This document shows positions 57,205 to 64,000 of a stretch of DNA of 64,000 nucleotides, in pieces; positions within the stretch are counted from its first letter, which is position 1, and every line of letters begins with the position of its first letter. This DNA comes from Kosakonia oryzendophytica. Its GTDB lineage: Bacteria > Pseudomonadota > Gammaproteobacteria > Enterobacterales > Enterobacteriaceae. The notes under the pieces are model-generated. The model did not search any database. It was not told the DNA's origin and saw only the letters and a list, made by a program, of their open reading frames with translations. Location: the NCBI RefSeq assembly GCF_900094925.1, contig NZ_FMAY01000005.1:124001-188000 (forward strand), in the 5' to 3' direction. Made by a program: the position numbers and the translations under genes.

Positions 57205-57801
57205 ATGACGACCCGCACCGACACCTGGTTTACTGAAAAATACAACATGACCCCGACGCACTCTGAAGTACTAAACGCCATGAACTACATTGCGCCGGGT
57301 AAAGCGCTGGATCTCGGCTGCGGCAATGGCCGCAACAGTCTGTATCTGGCGCACAAAGGCTTCGACGTTACCGCGTGGGATAAAAATCCCAACAGCCTGA
57401 GTAATCTGCAGAGCATCCGTGATGCGGAAGGACTGGACAATCTGCAGGTGGCAGCGGCCGATCTGAACAACCTGCATTTTGACGGCGAGTACGATTTTAT
57501 TCTCTCAACGGTGGTGCTGATGTTCTTGGAAGCGAAGACCATTCCGGGGTTGATCGCCAATATGCAGCGCTGCACCAAACCGGGTGGTTACAACCTGATT
57601 GTTGCGGCGATGGATACGGCGGACTTTCCCTGCACGGTCGGCTTCCCGTTTGCTTTTAAAGAGGGGGAGCTGAGCAATTATTACGCAGGCTGGGAACAGC
57701 TGAAATACAATGAAGACGTCGGTGAACTTCACCGCACTGACGCCAACGGAAACCGCATCAAACTGCGCTTTGCCACGATTCTGGCACGCAAATCTGCGTA
57801 A
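57205..57801 (+). CDS. tehB: SAM-dependent tellurite methyltransferase TehB
   Basis: A 198-residue class I methyltransferase (E. coli TehB 197). Motif I is [16 protein letters not shown] (about 34-49), then VTAWDKN and [19 protein letters not shown]; the C-terminal half is virtually identical to E. coli. It confers tellurite and selenite resistance by methylation. The partner membrane gene tehA, which precedes tehB in E. coli, is missing, so tehB has its own promoter with an NsrR-type box. ATG 57205 follows TTGAGGA. Confidence 0.93.
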   Translation: MTTRTDTWFTEKYNMTPTHSEVLNAMNYIAPGKALDLGCGNGRNSLYLAHKGFDVTAWDKNPNSLSNLQSIRDAEGLDNLQVAAADLNNLHFDGEYDFILSTVVLMFLEAKTIPGLIANMQRCTKPGGYNLIVAAMDTADFPCTVGFPFAFKEGELSNYYAGWEQLKYNEDVGELHRTDANGNRIKLRFATILARKSA

Positions 57802-57812
57802 CGCGACCCCCG

Positions 57813-57844
57813 TGCGGGCCGCGCTGCCCGCATAATCCATTTTT
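57813..57844 (+). terminator. Terminator of tehB
   Basis: TGCGGGC (57813-57819), loop CGCGCT, GCCCGCA (57826-57832), then TAATCCA and TTTTT at 57840-57844. The U-tract is displaced by seven bases. Confidence 0.55.
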
Positions 57845-57954
57845 ATCGGCATCGGCCATTTCGTTTTTCTCTTTTTACTTTGCTACTGTGCGGAGCACCG
57901 TACAAGCGCGCTCTTTTGCCATCAGTTGTACGGTGCCAATCCTGCAGGTGTAAA

Positions 57955-59184
57955 TCAGCGCGCGGCCAGCAGGCAGAGTTGCAGCGCCACACGGTACGCG
58001 TCTTCAAACGCGCTCAGGGGTAAAAACTCAAAACGGGAATGGAAATTATGCGCGCCGGTAAAAAAGTTCGGCGTTAGCAGACCCTTTGCCGACAGTGCCG
58101 CGCCATCCGTACCGCCGCGCATCGGCGTGGGTTTAGGCGTAATACCCAGCGATTCCATTGCCTGAAACAGCAAATCAATCGCCCGGCGATCCTCGCCAAT
58201 GGCATTGCTGATATTGCTGTAGGTGTCGCTGATGCTGTACTCCACTTTGGCCGTCGGGTATTGCGCGGCGATAATCGCGGCCACATCGGCAATCTGCTGT
58301 TTACGGCGGGCAAAATTGTCGCTATCGAAATCACGAATATTGGCATTCAGCGTGGCATGCCCTTGTACCGCATCAAGGGCGTTAAACCAGATATACCCTT
58401 CGCGGCCTTCAGTATGTTCCGGTGTTTGCTGGCGATCAAAATGGCGGATGTAGTCCATGGCCATCAGTAGCGGGTTGACCAGCACGCCTTTTGCCGACAT
58501 TGGGTGTGCAGTCACGCCGGTAAAACGGATCTGCGCGCTGGCGGCGTTAAAATTCTCATAGACGATTTCACCCCGTTCGCAGCAGTCGATAGTCCAGGCA
58601 AAATCCACATCAAAGCGTTTTAAATCGAGCGCTTTTGCCCCCCGTAAACCCACTTCTTCATCCGGCACAAATGCCACCACGATATCGCCATGCAGATGCG
58701 CTGCGGTGAGGTTCTCCAGCAGCGTCATCACAACCGTTACGGCGGATTTATTGTCCGCGCCGAGTACGCTGGTGCCGTCACTAAAAATAATGTCTTCGCC
58801 AGGATAGGCGAGGATTTCCGGATGCTCGCTTACCCGTAGCCAGATATCTTTCGACGGATTCAGACAGAGATCTTCACCCTCAAAACGCAGAATTTGCGGA
58901 TGAATATGCGGCGATAAACCGACATCTACGGTGTCAATGTGGGTGATAAAACCAATGCGCGGCGCGCCAGGAACCGTGCCTTTTTTTACCGCCGTCACGG
59001 TGGCGTGATCGTCGAGGACAACCTCGTCCAGCCCAAGTGATGTCAACTCATTCGCCAGTTCACGCGCCATATCGAATTGCCCGACGGTCGTCGGTAACGT
59101 GGTGGCGGCAGCATCGCTCTGGCTGGTGATGGCGAGATAACGAAAGAAGCGTTGCGTTAATTGACTGGCAAGCGACGACGGCAT
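57955..59184 (-). CDS. Peptidase T (tripeptidase) paralogue
   Basis: A 409-residue M20B metallopeptidase. Di-zinc ligands are seen in FITHIDTVD (His, with the catalytic Asp), LGADNKSAV (bridging Asp), VPDEEVGLRGAK (catalytic Glu and ligand Glu), AWTIDCCERG (Asp) and FFTGAHNFHSRFE (His). It removes the N-terminal residue of tripeptides in the cytoplasm. E. coli PepT is 408 residues, but its gene lies elsewhere on the chromosome, so this may be a second copy; no symbol is given. ATG 59184 has AAGGA 7 bases upstream. Divergent from a peptide-binding protein gene. Confidence 0.9.
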   Translation of the reverse strand: MPSSLASQLTQRFFRYLAITSQSDAAATTLPTTVGQFDMARELANELTSLGLDEVVLDDHATVTAVKKGTVPGAPRIGFITHIDTVDVGLSPHIHPQILRFEGEDLCLNPSKDIWLRVSEHPEILAYPGEDIIFSDGTSVLGADNKSAVTVVMTLLENLTAAHLHGDIVVAFVPDEEVGLRGAKALDLKRFDVDFAWTIDCCERGEIVYENFNAASAQIRFTGVTAHPMSAKGVLVNPLLMAMDYIRHFDRQQTPEHTEGREGYIWFNALDAVQGHATLNANIRDFDSDNFARRKQQIADVAAIIAAQYPTAKVEYSISDTYSNISNAIGEDRRAIDLLFQAMESLGITPKPTPMRGGTDGAALSAKGLLTPNFFTGAHNFHSRFEFLPLSAFEDAYRVALQLCLLAAR

Positions 59185-59290
59185 AGTGATTCCTTCTTTA
59201 TTTGTAATATCAGGTGTTTGCACATTCGCTTTAATGTTATTTATGAGAGGGCAAACAACAAGCATTTACAATAAAACAACAGGAAAAACT

Positions 59291-60886
59291 ATGATTAGCA
59301 AACCGACAACACTTGCTCTGGTGTTGGCCGCGCTGACAGTGAGTTCTACTGTGGCGGCAAAAACACTGGTCTATTGTTCAGAAGGTTCACCGGAAAATTT
59401 CAACCCGCAACTCTATACCTCCGGCACCAGCGTCGATGCCAGCGCCGTGCCTGTCTATAACCGACTGGTGGACTTTAAAGTCGGCACTACCGAGTTGCAA
59501 CCGAGTCTGGCAGAACGCTGGGAGGTCAGTGAAGATGGCAAAATCTATACCTTTCACTTGCGCAAAGGGGTGAAGTTTCAAAGCAATAAATATTTCACGC
59601 CAACGCGGGATTTTAACGCGGACGATGTCATCTTTTCGTTTATGCGCCAGAAAGATCCGCATAATCCCTATCACAATGTCTCTAACGGCACCTACTCAAA
59701 CTTTGAAAGTCTGGAATTCGGCAGCCTGATCACCGCCATCGATAAAGTTGACGACAATACGGTACGCTTTACCCTCGCTCACCCGGAAGCGCCGTTTGTT
59801 GCTGACCTGGGCTGGTATTTCGCCTCGATTCTGTCGGCGGAGTATGCCGACGCGATGCTGAAAGCTGGCACACCGGAACGGGTGGATAGTGATCCGATAG
59901 GCACCGGGCCGTTCCGCCTGGCGCAGTACCAGAAAGATTCGCGCATTTTGTTCACCGCGTTTGATGACTACTGGCAGGGTAAAGCGAAAATCGATCGACT
60001 GGTTTTTAGTATCACCCCGGATGCTTCCGTACGCGTGGCAAAACTGGAAAAGAATGAGTGCCAGGTGATGCCTTTCCCGAACCCGGCAGATCTGCCACGG
60101 CTGAAAGAGAACAACGCGATCACGCTGATGAGCAAAGCCGGGCTGAATACCGGCTTCCTCGCGTTCAATACGCAAAAAGCGCCGCTGGATAATGTGAAAG
60201 TACGGCAGGCGTTGGCCATGGCAATCAACAAACCGGCCATTATTCAGGCTGTGTTTCAGGGTACGGGTACTGCGGCGAAAAACCTGTTGCCGCCCGGCGT
60301 CTGGAGCGCTGACAGCACGTTAAAAGATTACGACTACGATCCGGAGAAAGCCAAAGCGTTGCTGAAAGAGGCCGGCGTCGCGCCTGGAACCACCATCGAC
60401 CTGTGGGCAATGCCGGTGCAGCGCCCCTACAACCCGAATGCCAAACGCATGGCCGAGATGATCCAGGCGGACTGGGCAAAAGTGGGCATTCAGGCGAAAA
60501 TCGTCACTTACGAATGGGGTGAATACCTGAAACGTGTGAAGAGTGGTGAGCATCAGGCGGCTTTAATGGGCTGGACCACCGCAACCGGCGACCCGGATAA
60601 CTTCTTCGGCCCGTTATTTACCTGTACTTCCGCCAACGGGGGCTCTAACTCGGCAAAATGGTGCTATCAGCCGTTTGACAAGATCATAGCAGAAGCTAAA
60701 GCCACGACCGATCATGATAAGCGCGTCGCGCTGTATAAACAGGCGCAGCAGATGATGCACGATCAGATGCCTGCGGTAATGATTGCCCATTCGACGATTT
60801 TTGAACCGGTACGTAAAGAGGTGCAGGGGTATGAAATCGATCCGTTCGGTAAACATATTTTCTGGCCGGTCGATCTGAAAAAATAA
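59291..60886 (+). CDS. DppA-like dipeptide-binding periplasmic protein
   Basis: A 531-residue family 5 binding protein with Sec signal (about 1-23, ending TVAA) and very high similarity to E. coli DppA: KTLVYCSEGSPENFNPQLY, RLVDFKVGTTELQPSLAERWEVSEDGKIYTFHLRKGVKF, ADWAKVGIQAKIVTYEWGEYLKR. It should bind short peptides (or heme) for uptake through a shared DppBCDF permease, since no permease genes follow. AGGAAA precedes ATG 59291. Facing a tripeptidase gene, it suggests a peptide scavenging pair. Confidence 0.91.
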   Translation: MISKPTTLALVLAALTVSSTVAAKTLVYCSEGSPENFNPQLYTSGTSVDASAVPVYNRLVDFKVGTTELQPSLAERWEVSEDGKIYTFHLRKGVKFQSNKYFTPTRDFNADDVIFSFMRQKDPHNPYHNVSNGTYSNFESLEFGSLITAIDKVDDNTVRFTLAHPEAPFVADLGWYFASILSAEYADAMLKAGTPERVDSDPIGTGPFRLAQYQKDSRILFTAFDDYWQGKAKIDRLVFSITPDASVRVAKLEKNECQVMPFPNPADLPRLKENNAITLMSKAGLNTGFLAFNTQKAPLDNVKVRQALAMAINKPAIIQAVFQGTGTAAKNLLPPGVWSADSTLKDYDYDPEKAKALLKEAGVAPGTTIDLWAMPVQRPYNPNAKRMAEMIQADWAKVGIQAKIVTYEWGEYLKRVKSGEHQAALMGWTTATGDPDNFFGPLFTCTSANGGSNSAKWCYQPFDKIIAEAKATTDHDKRVALYKQAQQMMHDQMPAVMIAHSTIFEPVRKEVQGYEIDPFGKHIFWPVDLKK

Positions 60887-60892
60887 ACCGCC

Positions 60893-60919
60893 GCCGCCTG
60901 GTTTCCCGGGCGGCCTTTT
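60893..60919 (+). terminator. Intrinsic terminator of the DppA-like gene
   Basis: GCCGCCTGG (60893-60901) pairs with CCGGGCGGC (60906-60914) with one T-G wobble and loop TTTC, then C-TTTT-CCC. Short U-tract but a stable stem. Confidence 0.75.
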
Positions 60920-60986
60920 CCCTCCGGCGTAGTGCCCCTTCGTTTGCTATAACTTAATGGCAATTCTGCACTCAAGGGACATGCCT

Positions 60987-61655
60987 ATGCGTACTCATGC
61001 GTTAATTAGCGTTGCCGCTATTACTGGCCTGCTGGTGTTGTCAGGCTGCGCGTCAAAAGTGACACAACCGGAGAAGTACTCCGGTTTTTTAAAAGACTAC
61101 TCTGGGTTACAGGAAACAACCTCGGCGACCGGAAAACCCGTGCTGCGCTGGGTCGCGCCAGGTTTTGATCCGGCGAAATATGACTCAATTGTTTACCATC
61201 CGGTGACGTACTACCCGGTGGCAAAACCGACCAAACAGATCACTCAACAGGTGCTTGATGGTGTGCTCACTTATACCAACACGAAATTGAAAGCCGCAGC
61301 CGCGGCGCGAAAACCGTTGGTGACCTCGCCGGGCCAGCATAGCCTGATCTTCCGCGGTGCAATAACCGGTGTGGACGCCAGCAAACAGGGATTGCAGTTC
61401 TATGAAGTGGTGCCGGTGGCAATGGTGATCGCGGGCACGCAGATGGCGACAGGTCATCGCACCATGAATACACACCTCTATTTTGAAGGCGAACTGATAG
61501 ACGCACAAACGAACGCCCCGGTGCTGAAAGTGGTGCGTGAAGGCGAGGGGAAAGATCTCAGTAATGAAAATGCGCCGGTCACTGTCGATGCCCTGAAACA
61601 GGTCATTGATGGTATGGCGACCGACGCCACCCTGTTTGATATCAGCAAACGTTAG
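60987..61655 (+). CDS. ydcL: DUF3313 lipoprotein YdcL
   Basis: A 222-residue lipoprotein, the length of E. coli YdcL, with signal MRTHALISVAAITGLLVLSGC (lipobox LSGC, Cys21) and the body ASKVTQPEKYSGFLKDYSGL ... FRGAITGVDASKQGLQFYEVVPVAMVIAGTQMATGHRTM. In E. coli YdcL has been connected to persister formation. ATG 60987 has AAGGGA upstream and gives the signal; the frame from 60957 is longer than needed. The end overlaps the convergent EamA gene by 14 bp. Confidence 0.94.
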   Translation: MRTHALISVAAITGLLVLSGCASKVTQPEKYSGFLKDYSGLQETTSATGKPVLRWVAPGFDPAKYDSIVYHPVTYYPVAKPTKQITQQVLDGVLTYTNTKLKAAAAARKPLVTSPGQHSLIFRGAITGVDASKQGLQFYEVVPVAMVIAGTQMATGHRTMNTHLYFEGELIDAQTNAPVLKVVREGEGKDLSNENAPVTVDALKQVIDGMATDATLFDISKR

Positions 61656-62556
61656 CTTTTCGCCGCAGCAGACGCCCGCTCAGCCAGCTTTCCGGGCGGG
61701 CAAACATCACCAGATTGCCGGTCAGGATCAGCAGCAACCCGGCAATGCCATTGATATGCCAGACATAGCCTTCATAGAAAGTCGAAATGGTCAGCGCAAC
61801 CAGAGGAAACAGCAGCGTACTGTAGGCGGCTTTGCCGGGGCCGATTCTGCCGACCAGCGTAAAGTAGGCACCAAAGGCGACAACCGAACCGAACAACGCC
61901 AGATAGACCAGTGCGCCCAGGTAGCTGACCGTCCACTGCGGGGAAAAATCATCGCCGCGCAACAGGGCAATCATCCCCATGATCAGCGTCCCGTACAGCA
62001 TGGCCCAGCTATTGGTGGTCATGGTCTGCAACCCTTTGCGCTGATGGCGCAGGCTTATCATATTGCCAAACGAAAAACCCAGCGTGCCCAGCGCCGACAG
62101 GGCAATACCCATCAACAGTGTACTGTTCCAACCGCTGGCAACCAGATCCTGCCAGAATAGCGTCACGATACCCGTTAACCCCAGCAGGGCGGCGACAAAA
62201 AAGCGCGCCGGGGGTTTCTGACCAAAAAACAGGAAGCTGTTTACCGCGTTAAACAGTACCGCCATGGAGAAGATCACCGACTCCAGCCCGGTGTTGATCC
62301 ATGCAGCAGCAGTATAAAAACACCAGAAGTTAAAGCCAAACACGCAGCAACCTTGCAGCAGGCAAAACAGGTGATCGCGGAGCGGCAGGGCGCGCAGCTT
62401 GCCGCGAACGGCCAGTATCAGCATCATGGCTGCGGTGGCCAGCGCGAAGCGCCAGAAAATTGACACCGGCGCGGGCACCGGCCCCTGTTGTAAAAAAATC
62501 GCAATCCAGGTTGTCCCCCAAATCACCACCACCAGGCCATAAAGCAATGCGTTCAT
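61642..62556 (-). CDS. EamA/DMT-family transporter
   Basis: A 304-residue protein with ten hydrophobic segments in two EamA repeats (GLVVVIWGTTWIAIFLQQG at the start and SALGTLGFSFGNMIS in the second half), a standard drug/metabolite exporter length. It ends with a basic cytoplasmic tail SGRLLRRKANVC. It is divergent from an AraC regulator 173 bp away, which probably controls it. Substrate unknown, possibly an amino acid or metabolite. Confidence 0.88.
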   Translation of the reverse strand: MNALLYGLVVVIWGTTWIAIFLQQGPVPAPVSIFWRFALATAAMMLILAVRGKLRALPLRDHLFCLLQGCCVFGFNFWCFYTAAAWINTGLESVIFSMAVLFNAVNSFLFFGQKPPARFFVAALLGLTGIVTLFWQDLVASGWNSTLLMGIALSALGTLGFSFGNMISLRHQRKGLQTMTTNSWAMLYGTLIMGMIALLRGDDFSPQWTVSYLGALVYLALFGSVVAFGAYFTLVGRIGPGKAAYSTLLFPLVALTISTFYEGYVWHINGIAGLLLILTGNLVMFARPESWLSGRLLRRKANVC

Positions 62557-62729
62557 GTTGATTCCCTATCGATAAAACGAACGCTGAGTGTGGCAAGAAA
62601 GGGAGGCGCGGGCTTGCACGGATTTGCCGCAGACTTGCATATTCTTGCGCTTTTGTTTGCACAATGCTGGTATCCGCTGTCCGCTATTTATAGACTGACT
62701 ACCTGGTTACTATTAGATAATTTCTGTGA

Positions 62730-63605
62730 ATGTCTGACCATTACGACGCTTTTGAAAACCTGCGTAAACACAACGCCGTGCTGCACAACTCGGTGTCGCT
62801 TCACTCTGGGATCCAGCTGGCGGCGTGGTCAAATAAACGCGATAACATCACGCAATATTGCGATCACCATACCCTCAGCCTGTATATCGCCGATGGCTAC
62901 GAGAGCTATCACAAAACCGCATACGGCTGGAAAAATGGCGGGGGACCGGACCGGTTTTGCCTGATGCCGAAAGAGAGCGAATCGGTATGGGATATTCGCG
63001 ACGACCTCTCCTTTGTGCATCTCTACTGCACCGATGAACATTTGCGTGAGGTCGGTGAACGGGTGTGGGATCGCAGCCCGGCCACCTTCACCCTGGACGA
63101 AAAAACCTTTGCCCAGGATCCACGTATCACCACGCTTTATCGCCAGTTTCTGCTGGACTGCGACTGGCAACAAAACGCCAACCAGCTAACGCTGAGCACC
63201 GCCTCAACGCTGCTCCTGACGCACCTGGTGCAGCACTACAGCAATGTGCAGTGGCAATTGCCGACGGTTACGGGCGGCTTAGCGCCGGTCGCGCTGCGCA
63301 CGGTGCTGGAGTATATCGATGCGCACTTGTCGGAGCCGTTGCTGTTGTCGGATCTGGCGGCACAGGCTGCTCTCAGCGAATATCACTTTGCGCGCATGTT
63401 CCGCCAGTCGATGGGGGTTGCGCCGCATCAGTTCGTCATGCAGCGCCGAATGATGCATGCCAAAACGCTGTTAACCAGTAGTGACCAGCCGTTGACCGCC
63501 ATTGCGCTGGCCTGTGGGTTTAACTCCGCCAGTCACTTTAGCAACCGGTTTAAAGCCGCGACGGGGTTCACGCCTTCGCAATTACGTGCGGCGCGCCAGC
63601 GTTAA
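62730..63605 (+). CDS. AraC-family transcriptional regulator
   Basis: A 291-residue regulator. The N-terminal half resembles a cupin-type sensor; the C-terminal HTH pair reads PLLLSDLAAQAALSEYHFARMFRQSMGVAPHQFVMQRRMMHAKTLL and PLTAIALACGFNSASHFSNRFKAATGFTPSQLR, a complete AraC domain. It is divergent from the EamA transporter gene and the likely regulator of it. The last 24 bases overlap the end of the ydcO gene on the other strand. Confidence 0.9.
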   Translation: MSDHYDAFENLRKHNAVLHNSVSLHSGIQLAAWSNKRDNITQYCDHHTLSLYIADGYESYHKTAYGWKNGGGPDRFCLMPKESESVWDIRDDLSFVHLYCTDEHLREVGERVWDRSPATFTLDEKTFAQDPRITTLYRQFLLDCDWQQNANQLTLSTASTLLLTHLVQHYSNVQWQLPTVTGGLAPVALRTVLEYIDAHLSEPLLLSDLAAQAALSEYHFARMFRQSMGVAPHQFVMQRRMMHAKTLLTSSDQPLTAIALACGFNSASHFSNRFKAATGFTPSQLRAARQR

Positions 63606-64000
63606 TACGCCGTAGCACACACCTCCGATCGCTAATCCCCAGAATGCTGAACCGATCCCTAACAATGTGACGCCGCTGGCGGTCACCAGGAAGGTGACAA
63701 TGGCAGCATCACGATCGCTCTCTTTCGCCAGCGCCTGCTGCAGACTACCGCTAATGGTCCCCAGTAACGCCAGCCCGGCCAGCGTCTGGATCCAGCTTAG
63801 CGGCAATGCGGCCAGAACAGCGGTAATCGCACCGCCAAACATACCCGCCAGTACATAGAAAACCCCAGCAGCAGCAGCGGCCAGCCAGCGTTTACCCGCA
63901 TCCGGGTGGGCATCCGGACTTTGACAAATGGCGGCGGTAATGGCGGCAATGCAAATAGAATAGACCCCGAACGGGGACAGCAGCAGTGCCAGCGCACCGG
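63582..64000 (-). CDS. ydcO: BenE-family benzoate/H+ symporter YdcO, C-terminal part
   Basis: The minus-strand frame is open from the right edge (5' end outside the window) to TAA at 63582-63584. The visible 139 residues match the end of E. coli YdcO: a stretch ending in DAHPD, then RWLAAAAAGVFYVLAGMFGGAITAVLAALPLSWIQTLAGLALLGTISGSLQQAL, RDAAIVTFLVTASGVTLLGIGSAFWGLAIGGVCYGVL. It is an inner-membrane transporter of the BenE group; the substrate of YdcO is unproven. The shorter frame starting at 63842 is only part of it. Confidence 0.92.
   Translation of the reverse strand, partial: GALALLLSPFGVYSICIAAITAAICQSPDAHPDAGKRWLAAAAAGVFYVLAGMFGGAITAVLAALPLSWIQTLAGLALLGTISGSLQQALAKESDRDAAIVTFLVTASGVTLLGIGSAFWGLAIGGVCYGVLTLARRT

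Noticed and set aside
63797-63997. 66-codon ORF near the right edge, suggesting a frameshifted ydcO
   Set aside because: The ydcO frame itself is open and conserved through this stretch to the window edge, so there is no frameshift; the other ORF is a shadow.

Overview
The window is a chromosomal segment from a member of the Enterobacteriaceae. Gene order follows the E. coli K-12 zntB-dbpA-ttcA ... nifJ-ydbJ-hslJ-ldhA-ydbH-ynbE-ydbL ... azoR-hrpA-ydcF-aldA-gapC-cybB ... trg ... ydcI-ydcJ-opgD-rimL-ydcK-tehB-ydcL ... ydcO backbone, and most backbone proteins match remembered E. coli lengths almost exactly. Species cannot be fixed from the sequence alone; an Enterobacter/Kosakonia/Leclercia-type genome fits. 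Several K-12 landmarks are missing: Rac prophage, uspF, ompN and micC (between ttcA and nifJ), the fea/tyn/paa/ynb block (between ydbL and azoR), hokB/sokB, ydcH, and tehA.

Left part (1-18 kb): the end of zntB, the FNR-activated sRNA FnrS with its FNR box and terminator, a small proline-rich protein (YnaL-like), dbpA, ttcA, a KTSC-domain protein, the 1174-residue pyruvate:flavodoxin oxidoreductase, ydbJ, hslJ, ldhA, a putative 64-residue membrane protein, the ydbH-ynbE-ydbL envelope-lipid transport operon, azoR and hrpA. FnrS, nifJ and ldhA make this stretch rich in anaerobic functions.

Middle part (18-47 kb) mixes backbone and accessory DNA. A four-gene operon encodes a DHA2 MFS pump, an HlyD-type adaptor, an outer-membrane channel lipoprotein and an O-methyltransferase; a GNAT acetyltransferase is divergent, with two operator-like palindromes between. 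Then come ydcF, aldA, an esterase/lipase, an intact gapC, cybB, an MHS-type symporter and a methyltransferase. Next is a large signalling pair: a membrane hybrid histidine kinase (CHASE-type sensor, three PAS, HisKA, HATPase, two REC, HPt) overlapping a REC-GGDEF diguanylate cyclase. A small AT-richer island (about 37.4-39.7 kb) holds unknown ORFs and an orphan DUF3828-type protein coupled to a 5'-truncated CHAP/NlpC-like amidase gene, which looks like the remains of a toxin-immunity locus. It abuts frmRA (formaldehyde detoxification), then trg (chemoreceptor with a sigma-28 promoter and, unlike E. coli Trg, an NWETF tail), a DUF2076 protein and a YdeP-family molybdopterin oxidoreductase.

Right part (46-64 kb): ydcI/ydcJ, a type-B carboxylesterase, a LysR regulator divergent from an aminotransferase plus amino-acid binding protein operon, opgD, rimL, ydcK, tehB behind an NsrR-type box, a peptidase T paralogue divergent from a DppA-like peptide-binding protein, ydcL, an EamA exporter, an AraC regulator and the end of a BenE-family transporter (ydcO) running off the window. 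I see no rRNA, tRNA, CRISPR array or intact insertion sequence.
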